64,000 nt of DNA from Pseudonocardia oroxyli. GTDB taxonomy: Bacteria > Actinomycetota > Actinomycetes > Mycobacteriales > Pseudonocardiaceae. The notes under the pieces are model-generated. The model was not told the DNA's origin. It saw only the letters and a program-made list of their open reading frames with translations, and ran no database searches. The translations under genes and the position numbers were made by a program. This document shows, piece after piece, positions 43,750-52,444 of this stretch (its first letter is position 1; each line of letters opens with the position of its first letter). The DNA lies in the NCBI RefSeq assembly GCF_900102195.1, contig NZ_FNBE01000001.1, positions 62,001 through 126,000 on the forward strand, given 5' to 3'.

Positions 43750-45282
43750 ATGTCCCGCCTCGCCCGCACGTTCGCCCTGCTCACAGCCCTGGTCGCGGTC
43801 CTGGCCGGCTGCGCCGGGGTGAACGCAGGCGCCGCCCCGCAGACCCTCAAGTGGGGCTTCAACCTGCCCACCAGCTGGGATCCGGTCACCTCCAGCACCG
43901 GCAACGACATCAACACGATCAGCCTCGTCTACGCCTCGCTCACCCAGCTCGACGAGAAGGGGACCGCCGGGCCCGGCCTGGCGGAGTCGTGGGAGTACGA
44001 GGCGGGCGGCACGGCCGTGACCTTCGCGCTGCGCCCCGGCCTGACGTTCACCGACGGCACCCCGGTCGACGCCGAGGCGGTCCGGCAGAGCCTGCTCCGC
44101 GGCAAGACGCAGGAGAACTCCCTGCTCAAGGACCAGCTCTCGACCATCACCGACGCCACGGTGGTCGACCCGACGCACGTCCGGCTGCAGCTGGCCGCGC
44201 CGGACTACCAGATCCCGAACCTGTTGGCGGGCAAGACGGGCGCCATCGTCAGCCCGAAGGCGTTCACCGAGAACGCCGCGGCCATCCCCACCGCGCCGGT
44301 CGGAGCCGGGCCGTTCATGTTCGAGAGCTTCGTCCCGGAGTCGGAAGCCGTGCTGGTCAAGAACCCCGGCTACTGGAACGCCGACGCCATCGACGTCGAG
44401 CGCCTCGAGCTCACCGCGGGCACCGACCCCACCTCGGTGATCGCCGCGGTGCAGTCCGGCGCCCTCGACGTCGCCACGATCACGGGGCGGCAGGTCGAGC
44501 AGGCGAAGGCGGCCGGGCTGGAGGTCGACGTCGTCGACTCCTTCACCGTGACCCAGGTCGACGTGCACGCGGGGCTGGCCCCGCTGACCGACCGCCGGGT
44601 GGTCGACGCGCTCAAGTACGCCGTCGACCGGCAGGCGATCATCGACGTCACCAACGGCGGCGTCGGGAACGTGACCTACCAGCCCTTCCCGCAGGGCTAC
44701 GTCGCCTACAACCCGGAGCTGGACCAGGCGTTCGCCTACGACCCGGGCAAGGCCAGGGCGCTGCTGGCCGAGGCCGGGTACGCGCCCGGCAGCCTCGATC
44801 TCACGGTGACCGTGAACTCGGTGTCGCAGGCCACCGCCGAGCTGGTGCAGCAGCAGCTGCAGGCGGTCGGGGTCAACGCGACGATCAAGGTCGTCCCGCC
44901 GGGCTCGTCGACCTGGCAGCAGGAGGTCTACCTGGGCCGCAAGGCGCAGTTCGCCCTCGACGGCACCGTGGGCCGCGAGTCGCCGGTCCAGAACCTCACC
45001 GTGGTCTACGGGCCGCAGGGCCTGATGAACACCTCCAAGGAGTCGTCGCCGGAGTTCCTCGCCGCGCTCGACGAGGTGCGCCGGACCCCGCTCGACGACC
45101 CCCGCTACCCCGCCGTCCTGCAGAACGCCGTGAAGCTCGGTGTCGAGATGTCCCCGAGCTTCTCGCTGGGCACCAGCCCGCGGATCGCGGTGCGCAACCC
45201 GCGAGTCTCGGCGCTGCCGCACTTCCTGTCGCAGTACCGGTGGGAGGGCGTCACGGTCGCGGCGCCGGGGAGCCGGGCGTGA
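43750..45282 (+). CDS. ABC transporter substrate-binding lipoprotein, family 5 (dipeptide/oligopeptide type)
   Basis: A 510-residue extracellular binding protein. Signal peptide with lipobox [12 protein letters not shown] (Cys about 21). The family 5 fold is visible in [60 protein letters not shown] and [20 protein letters not shown]. It delivers its ligand to the two permeases encoded next. Related proteins bind peptides, glutathione, nickel or small sulfonated compounds. The leader peptide and LLM gene favour a sulfur-containing solute. ATG 43750, five bases after the LLM stop. Confidence 0.92.
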   Translation: MSRLARTFALLTALVAVLAGCAGVNAGAAPQTLKWGFNLPTSWDPVTSSTGNDINTISLVYASLTQLDEKGTAGPGLAESWEYEAGGTAVTFALRPGLTFTDGTPVDAEAVRQSLLRGKTQENSLLKDQLSTITDATVVDPTHVRLQLAAPDYQIPNLLAGKTGAIVSPKAFTENAAAIPTAPVGAGPFMFESFVPESEAVLVKNPGYWNADAIDVERLELTAGTDPTSVIAAVQSGALDVATITGRQVEQAKAAGLEVDVVDSFTVTQVDVHAGLAPLTDRRVVDALKYAVDRQAIIDVTNGGVGNVTYQPFPQGYVAYNPELDQAFAYDPGKARALLAEAGYAPGSLDLTVTVNSVSQATAELVQQQLQAVGVNATIKVVPPGSSTWQQEVYLGRKAQFALDGTVGRESPVQNLTVVYGPQGLMNTSKESSPEFLAALDEVRRTPLDDPRYPAVLQNAVKLGVEMSPSFSLGTSPRIAVRNPRVSALPHFLSQYRWEGVTVAAPGSRA

Positions 45283-46301
45283 CGGCCACCCTGGACCGGC
45301 CCGCGTACGCCACCTCGGTCGCCGTCCCGGTCCCGCGGCGACGGCGGTTCGCACTGCTGCGCCTGCTCGGCCGCACGATCGGCGTCACGGTCCCGGTGTT
45401 CCTGCTAGCCACCCTCGTGACGTTCCTGCTCGGCGCGTTCAGCGGGCTCAGTCCGGCCGGGCAGCTGCTCGGTGACGCCGCCACGCCGGCGGACGTGGCC
45501 CGGGTGAACGCCGAGCTCGGCCTCGACCGACCCGTCCTCGTGCAGTACGTCGACTGGCTCGGCCACGTCGTCCGCGGCGACCTCGGCACCTCGTGGCTGA
45601 ACGGGGTGAGCGTGACCGAGCAGATCGGGCAGCGGCTCGAGGTCTCGCTGTCGGTGGCCGGTTTCGCGCTGGTCATCGGCGTGGTCGTGGGCACTGCGCT
45701 CGGCGTGCTGGCCGCCGTCCGGCAAGGATCCTGGACCGACCGGGCCGTCACGGCCTTCTGCACGCTGATCTCCACGCTGCCCCCGTTCGTCGTGTCCATC
45801 GGGCTGATCGTGGTGTTCTGCGTGCTCTTTCCGCTGTTCCCCTCGGCCGGGTACGTCTCCCCCACCGAGAACCTCAGCGCGTGGCTCACCTTGATCACGC
45901 TGCCCGCGGTCGCGCTCTCGCTCGACGCCGTGTCCGACATCGCTCGCCAGCTCCGCACCGGCCTGGTGGCGGCCCAGCGGGAGAACTACGTCGTCGGGCT
46001 GGTGGTGCGTGGCCTGCCGCCGCGCCGCATCCTCTGGCGGCACGTGCTGCGCAACGGGTCCGGTCCCGCGTTGTCGGTGCTCGGGCTGCGGGTGCCGATG
46101 CTGATCGGCGGGGCCGTGGTCACCGAGAGCATCTTCGGCATGGCCGGGTTCGGTCGGTTCGCCGCGGACGGCGCGGTCCGCGGCGACGTCCCGGTCGTCC
46201 AGGGCACGCTCGTCGTCGCGATCGTGGTGGTCCTGTTGTTCAACCTGCTGGTCAACGCCGCGTTGGTGCGGCTGCGCCCGGCCGCGCAGCGGGGGTTCTA
46301 G
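45279..46301 (+). CDS. ABC transporter permease, DppB type
   Basis: A 340-residue inner-membrane subunit with about six helices. VTVPVFLLATLVTFLLGAFS, the DppB-type segment LGLDRPVLVQYVDWLGHVVR with GDLGTSW, and the EAA-like loop region YVVGLVVRGLPPRRILWRHV define it. GTG 45279 overlaps the binding-protein stop by 4 bp. With the next gene (DppC type) it forms the membrane channel. Confidence 0.93.
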   Translation: MTATLDRPAYATSVAVPVPRRRRFALLRLLGRTIGVTVPVFLLATLVTFLLGAFSGLSPAGQLLGDAATPADVARVNAELGLDRPVLVQYVDWLGHVVRGDLGTSWLNGVSVTEQIGQRLEVSLSVAGFALVIGVVVGTALGVLAAVRQGSWTDRAVTAFCTLISTLPPFVVSIGLIVVFCVLFPLFPSAGYVSPTENLSAWLTLITLPAVALSLDAVSDIARQLRTGLVAAQRENYVVGLVVRGLPPRRILWRHVLRNGSGPALSVLGLRVPMLIGGAVVTESIFGMAGFGRFAADGAVRGDVPVVQGTLVVAIVVVLLFNLLVNAALVRLRPAAQRGF

Positions 46302-47132
46302 GTGCGCGCGATCCTCCGGCACCGACTGGGTGCCGCCTCCGTGACCTTCCTGCTGCTCGTGGCACTGCTCGCGGTCGTCGGGCCGTGGGTGGCGCCCTAC
46401 GACCCGCTGGCCCAGAACCAGGACGCGCTCCTGCAGGGGCCCTCCGCCGCGCACTGGCTCGGCACCGACAACCTCGGGCGCGACGAGCTGTCCCGCCTGC
46501 TCGCCGGCTCGCGGCTGTCCCTCCTCGCCGCGTTGGAGGCGGTGCTCGTCGGGCTGGTGCTCGGAACCGTGCCCGGCCTGCTGTCGGTCTACCTGGGACG
46601 GGTCTTCGAGTGGACGACGCTGCGGGTGATGGACGCGTTCGTCACCCTGCCGTTCCTGGTCTTCGCCGTGGCGATGACCGCGCTGCTGGGCAACGGGCTC
46701 ACCCAGGCGATGCTCGCCGTCGGCATCCTGGTCTCGCCCGCCTTCTATCGGGTCACCCGCGCCGCCGCGTTCCCGGTGGCGGGTGCGCAGTACGTGGAGG
46801 CCGCGCGGCTGACCGGCGCGCCGGCGTGGTTCGTGCTGCGCAGGCACGTCTGGCCGAAGGTGCTGCCCGCCGTCGCGGTGACCACCGCGGCCACACTCGG
46901 CAGCAGCCTCGTCATCGTCTCGTCGCTCACCTTCCTCGGCATCGGGATCCAGCCGCCGGAGCCGACCTGGGGCGGGATGCTCGCGACCTCGCTCGAGTAC
47001 CTGTTCCAGCGGCCCACCGCGCCGCTCGTCCCCGCCCTGCTGGTGATCCTTACCGTCGGGGCGTGCAACGGACTGGCCGACGCACTGCGCGACGTCACCG
47101 GGAGCAGGGAGGCACGCCGTGTCGCTGCTTGA
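46302..47132 (+). CDS. ABC transporter permease, DppC type
   Basis: A 276-residue permease. LGTDNLGRDELSRLLAGSRL is the DppC/OppC signature, and VEAARLTGAPAWFVLRRHVW with PKVLPAVAV is the EAA loop that contacts the ATPases. GTG 46302 immediately follows the DppB-type stop codon with no gap. The end overlaps the first ATPase gene by 14 bp. Confidence 0.93.
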   Translation: MRAILRHRLGAASVTFLLLVALLAVVGPWVAPYDPLAQNQDALLQGPSAAHWLGTDNLGRDELSRLLAGSRLSLLAALEAVLVGLVLGTVPGLLSVYLGRVFEWTTLRVMDAFVTLPFLVFAVAMTALLGNGLTQAMLAVGILVSPAFYRVTRAAAFPVAGAQYVEAARLTGAPAWFVLRRHVWPKVLPAVAVTTAATLGSSLVIVSSLTFLGIGIQPPEPTWGGMLATSLEYLFQRPTAPLVPALLVILTVGACNGLADALRDVTGSREARRVAA

Positions 47133-47916
47133 GGTGAGAGACCTGTCCGTGCACCTGGACCGTCCACTGGTGAGCGGGGTGGACCTGACGCTGGAACGCG
47201 GGGGAACCCTCGGCGTCGTCGGCGAGTCCGGCTCCGGCAAGTCGCTGACCTGCCGGTCGGTGCTCGGCATCCTCCCGCCGGAGCTGCGGACCGGGGCGGA
47301 GACGTCGATCCGGTTCGACGGCGTCGAGCTGACCGGGCTCGATGCCGCGGGCTGGCTCCCCTACCGGGCCGACCGGATCGGCGCGGTCTTCCAGGACCCC
47401 GGCTCCTACCTCGACCCGTCGGAGCGTGTCGGCAGGCAGCTCGCGGAGGTGCTGCGGGTCCGCGGCGGCCTGGGACGGCGGGCGGCCCGGGACCGCGCGC
47501 GGGAGCTGTTCGCCGAGGTGGGTCTGCACGCGTCGACGGTGGACCAGTACCCCTACGAGCTCTCCGGCGGGATGCAGCAGCGGGTGCTGATCGCCATCGC
47601 CGTGTCGCGCGAGCCCGACCTGCTGATCGCGGACGAGGCGACCACCGCCCTCGACGTCACCGTGCAGGCCGAGGTCCTCGACCTGCTCGCCGACCTGCGG
47701 GAACGGCACGGTCTGGCGCTCGTGCTCGTGTCACACGACCTCGCCGTGGTGGCACAGGTCTGCGAGGAGGTGGTGGTGATGCGGCACGGGCGGGTCGTCG
47801 AGCGCGGCACGGCTGCGCAGGTGCTGCGCGCCCCCGAGCACCCCTACACCCGGTCCCTGGTCGCGGCGCACGCGCGCTTCGGCATCGAGCACGTGCGGGA
47901 GGCCCGCCTTGTCTGA
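47119..47916 (+). CDS. ABC transporter ATP-binding protein, DppD type
   Basis: A 265-residue ATPase. Walker A GESGSGKS (about 34-41), Q-loop VFQDPGSYL, signature LSGGMQQR, Walker B LLIADEATTALD and the His-switch SHDLAVVAQVC are all present and intact. It lacks the C-terminal oligopeptide-transporter extension with a 4Fe-4S site, ending soon after the core. GTG 47119. The gene overlaps both neighbours. Confidence 0.93.
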   Translation: MSLLEVRDLSVHLDRPLVSGVDLTLERGGTLGVVGESGSGKSLTCRSVLGILPPELRTGAETSIRFDGVELTGLDAAGWLPYRADRIGAVFQDPGSYLDPSERVGRQLAEVLRVRGGLGRRAARDRARELFAEVGLHASTVDQYPYELSGGMQQRVLIAIAVSREPDLLIADEATTALDVTVQAEVLDLLADLRERHGLALVLVSHDLAVVAQVCEEVVVMRHGRVVERGTAAQVLRAPEHPYTRSLVAAHARFGIEHVREARLV

Positions 47917-48751
47917 ACCGGCAGCAGAGTCTGAACCGGCCGCTGAGTCCGAACCGGCGGCTGCGCTGGCGGAGGTCCGCGACCTCGTGGTGTCCCTGGG
48001 GCGTCGGGAGATCCTGCACGAGGTCGACCTGACTGTGCGGCCCGGCGAGATCGTCGGGTTGATCGGTGAGACGGGTTCCGGGAAGACGACCCTCGCCCGC
48101 AGCCTGCTGGGGCTCAACCGGATCGAGCGCGGGTCGGCCCGCGTGGCGGGGGTCGACGTGGCCGGGCTGCGCGGCCGGGCGCTGCGGGAGTTCCGCCGCG
48201 CCGGGGCCGTGCAGTACGTGTTCCAGGACCCGCTGCAGAGCCTCGACCCGGACCTGCCGGTCGGACGGTCCGTCGGCGAGGCGTGGGAGGTCCGCGGGGC
48301 TGCGGACGTGGCCGGTCGCGTCGCGGAGGCACTGGTCCGGGTCGGCCTCGACCCGGACCTGGCCGCCCGGCTCCCGTCCGAGGTGTCCGGCGGCCAGCGC
48401 CAACGTGCCGCGATCGCCCGCGCCATGATCACCTCTCCGCGGCTGCTTCTGTGCGACGAGCCGGTCAGCGCGCTCGACGCGAGCAGCCGCACCGCCGTGC
48501 TGGAGCTGCTCCTGGACCTGCGGTCGTCGGTCGGTCAGCTGTTCATCTCCCACGACCTCGGGTCCGTCGCCGGGGTCACGGACCGGATCGCGGTGCTCTA
48601 CCAGGGCCGGATCGTGGAGGAGGGGCCCACGGCGCAGGTCATCGGCGAACCGCAGCACCCCTACACCCATCTGCTCGTCGGCTCCGCCCCGACGCTCGGC
48701 GGCGAGTCGATGTCCCGCCACGATCGGGCCGCCCTGCGCGCCCAGCTGTGA
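47909..48751 (+). CDS. ABC transporter ATP-binding protein, DppF type
   Basis: A 280-residue ATPase with Walker A GETGSGKT, Q-loop VFQDPLQSL, signature VSGGQRQR, Walker B LLLCDEPVSALD and His-switch SHDLGSVAGV. It starts at TTG 47909 and opens with three SEPAAE/SEPAAA repeats encoded by near-identical 21-bp units, suggesting replication slippage at the N-terminus. It is the last gene of the operon. The palindromic repeat copy C follows 22 bp after the stop. Confidence 0.9.
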   Translation: MSEPAAESEPAAESEPAAALAEVRDLVVSLGRREILHEVDLTVRPGEIVGLIGETGSGKTTLARSLLGLNRIERGSARVAGVDVAGLRGRALREFRRAGAVQYVFQDPLQSLDPDLPVGRSVGEAWEVRGAADVAGRVAEALVRVGLDPDLAARLPSEVSGGQRQRAAIARAMITSPRLLLCDEPVSALDASSRTAVLELLLDLRSSVGQLFISHDLGSVAGVTDRIAVLYQGRIVEEGPTAQVIGEPQHPYTHLLVGSAPTLGGESMSRHDRAALRAQL

Positions 48752-48773
48752 TCCGCGGCTCCGCCGCCCGTGC

Positions 48774-48805
48774 GTGGTAAGTGGTGCCAGAGCACCACTT
48801 ACCAC
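48774..48805. repeat. CAGA-loop palindromic repeat, copy C
   Basis: Core arms at 48774-48787 and 48792-48805 flank loop CAGA. Outer sequence GATCCGCGGCTCCGCCGCC on the left matches copies A and B. It lies between the convergent ABC operon and the SDR gene, a likely bidirectional terminator. Confidence 0.88.
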
Positions 48806-48820
48806 TCACGAGCGCGGCCG

Positions 48821-49585
48821 TCAGACCATCACGATGCCGCCGTCGATCATCACCGACTGGCCGGTCATGTAGTCCGCGTCGGGACCGGCGAGGTAGGACA
48901 CGAACCCGGCCACCTCCTCGGGGGTCTGCACCCGCTTGAGGGTGATCAGCTCGGTGTAGGCCTTGAGCGTCTCGCCGCGCTCCTTGCCCAGGTAGGGGCC
49001 GAGCTTCTCGTCGATCAGGTCCCACATGTCCGTGCCGACGATGCCCGGGCAGTACGAGTTGACCGTGATGCCGTGCGGCCCCAGCTCCTTCGCCGCCGCC
49101 TGGGTCAGCGCCCGCACCGCGAACTTGCTCGCCGAGTAGTGCCCGAGGAAGTCGAACCCCGAGTGCCCGGCGATCGACGAGGCGTTGACGATCTTCCCGC
49201 CGCCGTGGTCGCGCATGTGCCCGGCGGCGGCCTGGATGCCCCACAGCACCCCGCCGACGTTGATCCCGAGCATCCGCTGCAGGTCCTCGGGAGTGACCTC
49301 GAGGAGCGTCTTGACCTGGGCGATCCCGGCGTTGTTGACCATCACGTCCAGCCCGCCGAGCTGGGCGACGGTATCGGCGACCAGCCCGAACACCGCCTCG
49401 CTGTCCCCGACGTCACCGCCGAGGGCGAGCGCACGGCCGCCCGCCGCGGTGATCGCGGCCGCGACGTCCTCGGCGCCCGCCTTGTTCACGTCGTTCACCG
49501 CGACGGCGTGGCCGTCCTTCGCGAGCCGGAGCGCGATCGCGCGGCCGATGCCGCGGCCGGCTCCGGTCACCAGGGCGACGGTCAT
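48821..49585 (-). CDS. SDR family dehydrogenase, acetoin reductase/diacetyl reductase-like
   Basis: A 254-residue short-chain dehydrogenase. The NAD-binding motif VTGAGRGIGRAIAL (about 6-19), NNAGIAQV, the catalytic Ser of NASSIAGHSG and the YSASKFAVRALTQ Tyr-Lys pair are present. DEKLGPYLGKERGETLKAYT resembles the meso-butanediol/acetoin dehydrogenase group (BudC type). It overlaps the upstream medium-chain dehydrogenase by 4 bp, so the pair likely runs acetoin and 2,3-butanediol interconversion. ATG 49585. Confidence 0.9.
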   Translation of the reverse strand: MTVALVTGAGRGIGRAIALRLAKDGHAVAVNDVNKAGAEDVAAAITAAGGRALALGGDVGDSEAVFGLVADTVAQLGGLDVMVNNAGIAQVKTLLEVTPEDLQRMLGINVGGVLWGIQAAAGHMRDHGGGKIVNASSIAGHSGFDFLGHYSASKFAVRALTQAAAKELGPHGITVNSYCPGIVGTDMWDLIDEKLGPYLGKERGETLKAYTELITLKRVQTPEEVAGFVSYLAGPDADYMTGQSVMIDGGIVMV

Positions 49586-50649
49586 GCCAGGACCTCCTTG
49601 GGCGACACCAGGATCTTGACGTTCTCCTCCTTGTTGTCGATCAGCTCGCGGAACCCGCCGGTCACCAGGTCGTCGAGCCCGATGCGGCCGGAGATGAACT
49701 GCGCGGCGTCCACGCGGCCGCTCTGCAGCAGCTCGATCACGGACGGGTGGTCGTCGCAGTAGGCGAGCGAGCCGATCAGGTTCACCTCGCTCATGACCAG
49801 GTCGTTCACCGCGACCGATGGGACGTGGCCCCAGATCGCGACGTTGCAGACCGTGCCGCCGGGACGCACCGACGCGATCGCCGAGGCCAGTACGGCGTCG
49901 ATCCCGGCGCACTCGAACGCGACGTCCGCGCCGCCGCCGGTCAGGTCCAGCACGGCGGCCGGGGCGTCGTCCGTGACGGGGTCGATCACGACGTCCGCGC
50001 CCGCGGGCCCGGCCTTCGCCTTCCGCGCCGCCGCCGGCTCGACGACGATCACCCGACCCGCGCCCGCGGCCTTCAGCGCCGCGGTGGTGACCAGGCCGAT
50101 CGGCCCGGCGCCGTAGACGACGGCGGTGCCTCCCGGCCGCATCCCGGACAGCCGGACCGCGTGGTAGCCGACGGCGAGGGGCTCGACGAACGCGCCCAGG
50201 TCCGTCGGGAGGTCGCCGAGCGGGTGCACCCAGCGCTGGTCGACCACACACCGTTCGGCGAACCCGCCCTGGTCCCCGGCGAGGCCAACGAACCCGAGGC
50301 TGCGGCAGACGTTGTAGCGCCCGGACCGGCAGGCCACGCACGTCCCGCACACCCAGTACGGCTCGACGGCCACCCGGTCGCCCTCCGACACCCCGCTCAC
50401 CCCGGCCCCGACCGCCGCCACCACCCCGGCGAACTCGTGGCCCAGCACCACCGGGAGCTCGACGCCGGTGAGCGGGTGCGGCTCGCCCTTCGGGGGGATG
50501 AAGATGGGGCCCTCGAGGTACTCGTGCAGGTCCGTGCCGCAGATCCCGCACCACTCGACCGCGATCTCGACCTGGCCGGGGCCGACCTGCGGGTCGGGCA
50601 TCTCGTCGATGCGGATGTCGCCGGGCCCGTGGAACCGCGCTGCTCTCAT
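49582..50649 (-). CDS. Zinc-dependent 2,3-butanediol dehydrogenase-like alcohol dehydrogenase
   Basis: A 355-residue medium-chain dehydrogenase. WCGICGTDLHEYLEGPIFIP with LGHEFAGVV gives the catalytic zinc ligands (Cys, His, Glu). The structural-zinc lobe has CGTCVACRSGRYNVC, with fewer usual cysteines matched exactly. VYGAGPIGLVTTAALKAAGA is the Rossmann motif, and ECAGIDAVLASAIASVRPGG follows. The stretch HEYLEGPIFIP is typical of (R,R)-butanediol dehydrogenase. ATG 50649 is chosen. Its stop overlaps the SDR start by 4 bp. Confidence 0.9.
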   Translation of the reverse strand: MRAARFHGPGDIRIDEMPDPQVGPGQVEIAVEWCGICGTDLHEYLEGPIFIPPKGEPHPLTGVELPVVLGHEFAGVVAAVGAGVSGVSEGDRVAVEPYWVCGTCVACRSGRYNVCRSLGFVGLAGDQGGFAERCVVDQRWVHPLGDLPTDLGAFVEPLAVGYHAVRLSGMRPGGTAVVYGAGPIGLVTTAALKAAGAGRVIVVEPAAARKAKAGPAGADVVIDPVTDDAPAAVLDLTGGGADVAFECAGIDAVLASAIASVRPGGTVCNVAIWGHVPSVAVNDLVMSEVNLIGSLAYCDDHPSVIELLQSGRVDAAQFISGRIGLDDLVTGGFRELIDNKEENVKILVSPKEVLA

Positions 50650-50707
50650 GTGTCCACGGTCACGCCGGCGCGGCGCCCGCGACAACCGTTGCACTCAGGT
50701 TGCAGAG

Positions 50708-50781
50708 CTGCGGCTTCGCCGCTCGTGCGTGGTAAGTGGTGCTCTGGCACCACTTACCACGCACGAGCGGCGCAGCCGCAG
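50708..50781. repeat. CAGA-loop palindromic repeat, copy D (reverse orientation)
   Basis: Arms of 35 bp at 50708-50742 and 50747-50781 (one mismatch) flank TCTG, the complement of CAGA, so this copy is inverted relative to copies A-C. It ends two bases before the LLM gene stop and lies upstream of the butanediol dehydrogenase start. It is the longest copy of the family. Confidence 0.92.
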
Positions 50782-50782
50782 A

Positions 50783-51796
50783 TCACGGGACCAGATCGAG
50801 GGCGCGGCCGAGGGTGGTCAGCTTCTCGTCGAGGGTCTCGCCTGCCGGGTAGAGGCGGACGGTGTCCACGCCCGCGGCCTGCCAGACCCGCAGGCGCTCC
50901 CGGACCCCCTCCTCGGTGCCGAGCAGGGTCGTGGCCAGCACCATCTCGTCCGTCACGAGGTCGGCCGCGCCGACGCGGTCACCCGCCTGCCACCGCTCCC
51001 GGACGGCGGCCGCGACGTCCGCCCAGCCCTGGCGGGAGTACGCGGCGTTGTAGAAGTTCGTGCGGGCCGACCCCATGCCGCCGAGGCTGAACGCCAGGCC
51101 GGGCTTGCGCGCGGCGACCATCTCGGCGAGCTCGGCCTCGTCCCGCGCGAAGCCGACCTCCGCACCCTGGCAGACGTCCAGGTCCGCCCGGGTGCGACCG
51201 GCTGCGGCCAGGCCCTCGTCGAGCGGCCCGAAGTAGGCGGCCGCGCCCTCGGGCACGAAGCTCGTGCCCAGCCAGCCGTCCGCCGTCTCGCCGGTGAGCC
51301 GCAGCATCGCCGGGGACAGCGCCGCCAGGTAGACCGGGATCTCCCGCGGGGCGACCGACACCCGCATCGGACGGGACTCCCCGGGCAGCGGGATCCGGAC
51401 CGTGGACCCGTGCAGCTCCACCTTCTCCCCCGCGCACACCTGCCGGACCACGTCCAGCGTCTCGCGCAGCCGGGTCAGGGGCCGGGCGAACGGCACCCCG
51501 TGCAGGCCCTCGACCACCTGCGGCCCGGACGGACCGAGCCCGAGGACGAACCGGTCGCCCGACAGCTCGGCCAGCGAGAGCGCGGCCTGCGCGATCGCGA
51601 CTGGTGAGCGGGTGCCGACCTGCAGGACCCCGGACCCCAGGCGGATCCGGGAGGTGCGGGCGGCGAGATGGCCGAGGACGGACACGGCGTCCGGGCCCCA
51701 GGCCTCGGCGACGTACACGTCGTCCAGGCCCAGCTTCTCCGCCTCGACGACGAACTCGACCGACCCGGCCCCCTCGACGGTGGTGGCGGTCCTCAT
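50783..51796 (-). CDS. LLM-class F420-dependent-type oxidoreductase
   Basis: A 337-residue luciferase-like protein. VEFVVEAEKLGLDDVYVAEA, SRIRLGSGVLQVGTRSPVAI, ALSLAELSGDRFVLGLGPSG and PQVVEGLHGVPF are the pattern of actinobacterial F420-dependent hydride-transfer enzymes. The physiological substrate is unknown. Its gene overlaps an SRPBCC protein gene by 4 bp upstream, a pairing that may put a lipid- or hydrophobic-ligand protein beside the oxidoreductase. ATG 51796. Confidence 0.9.
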   Translation of the reverse strand: MRTATTVEGAGSVEFVVEAEKLGLDDVYVAEAWGPDAVSVLGHLAARTSRIRLGSGVLQVGTRSPVAIAQAALSLAELSGDRFVLGLGPSGPQVVEGLHGVPFARPLTRLRETLDVVRQVCAGEKVELHGSTVRIPLPGESRPMRVSVAPREIPVYLAALSPAMLRLTGETADGWLGTSFVPEGAAAYFGPLDEGLAAAGRTRADLDVCQGAEVGFARDEAELAEMVAARKPGLAFSLGGMGSARTNFYNAAYSRQGWADVAAAVRERWQAGDRVGAADLVTDEMVLATTLLGTEEGVRERLRVWQAAGVDTVRLYPAGETLDEKLTTLGRALDLVP

Positions 51797-52296
51797 GCCC
51801 CCTCGACGCGCTTCTTGATCGCCTCGACGGTGCCGGTCATGTTCCGCTCGAACTCGCGCAGCCGGACGAACACGATCTTCTGTTCCTTGTCCGGCATCGC
51901 CTCGATCGCCAGGCTCAGCCCCGACGGCGCGGGCCCCATCCGCACCCACTGGCGCAGCCGGGTGCCGCCGTCGACCGTGTCGAGGGTGAAGCGCCAGGTG
52001 GCGGTGGGCTGGTCGGGATCGGCGACGGCCCAGGCGAACACCCGCGGCTCCTCGCACTCGACGACGTGGGAGACGGTCTCCCACTCCCCCAGCGACGCGT
52101 GGGAGCTGCGCCCGCGGAACCGGGAGCCGACCTCCGGACCGCCGTCGAGCCACTCGACGTGGACGATCTCCGGGCTCTGGTCGGGCATCGCGGTCACGTC
52201 CACCACCGCGGGCCAGACCCGCTCCGGGGGCGCATCGACCCAGGTCTCGACCTGCACCGTCGGGCCGTCCGCGTACCGCGCGCCGGTCCACTCCAT
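51793..52296 (-). CDS. SRPBCC (START/Bet v 1-like) ligand-binding protein
   Basis: A 167-residue polyketide cyclase/SRPBCC protein. VQVETWVDAPPERVWPAVVD opens the fold, VGSRFRGRSSHASLGEWETV supplies the central strands, and the long C-terminal helix is LREFERNMTGTVEAIKKRVE. The family binds hydrophobic ligands or acts on them. Co-transcription with the LLM gene suggests a shared substrate. ATG 52296. The gap to the divergent KAS III gene is 148 bp. Confidence 0.88.
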   Translation of the reverse strand: MEWTGARYADGPTVQVETWVDAPPERVWPAVVDVTAMPDQSPEIVHVEWLDGGPEVGSRFRGRSSHASLGEWETVSHVVECEEPRVFAWAVADPDQPTATWRFTLDTVDGGTRLRQWVRMGPAPSGLSLAIEAMPDKEQKIVFVRLREFERNMTGTVEAIKKRVEGA

Positions 52297-52444
52297 CGCG
52301 CCTCCTCCTCGAGTGCGGCCAGGGTTTCCGAGGAAGACCCAGTTGTCAACTCCGGACAGCCCCGTCACACCCCAGTTGTGCGAACCCCACGACGTGGAAG
52401 ACTGGTCCCGGTCCGCCGTCGCCGACCGAAGCCAGGTGTCCCGC

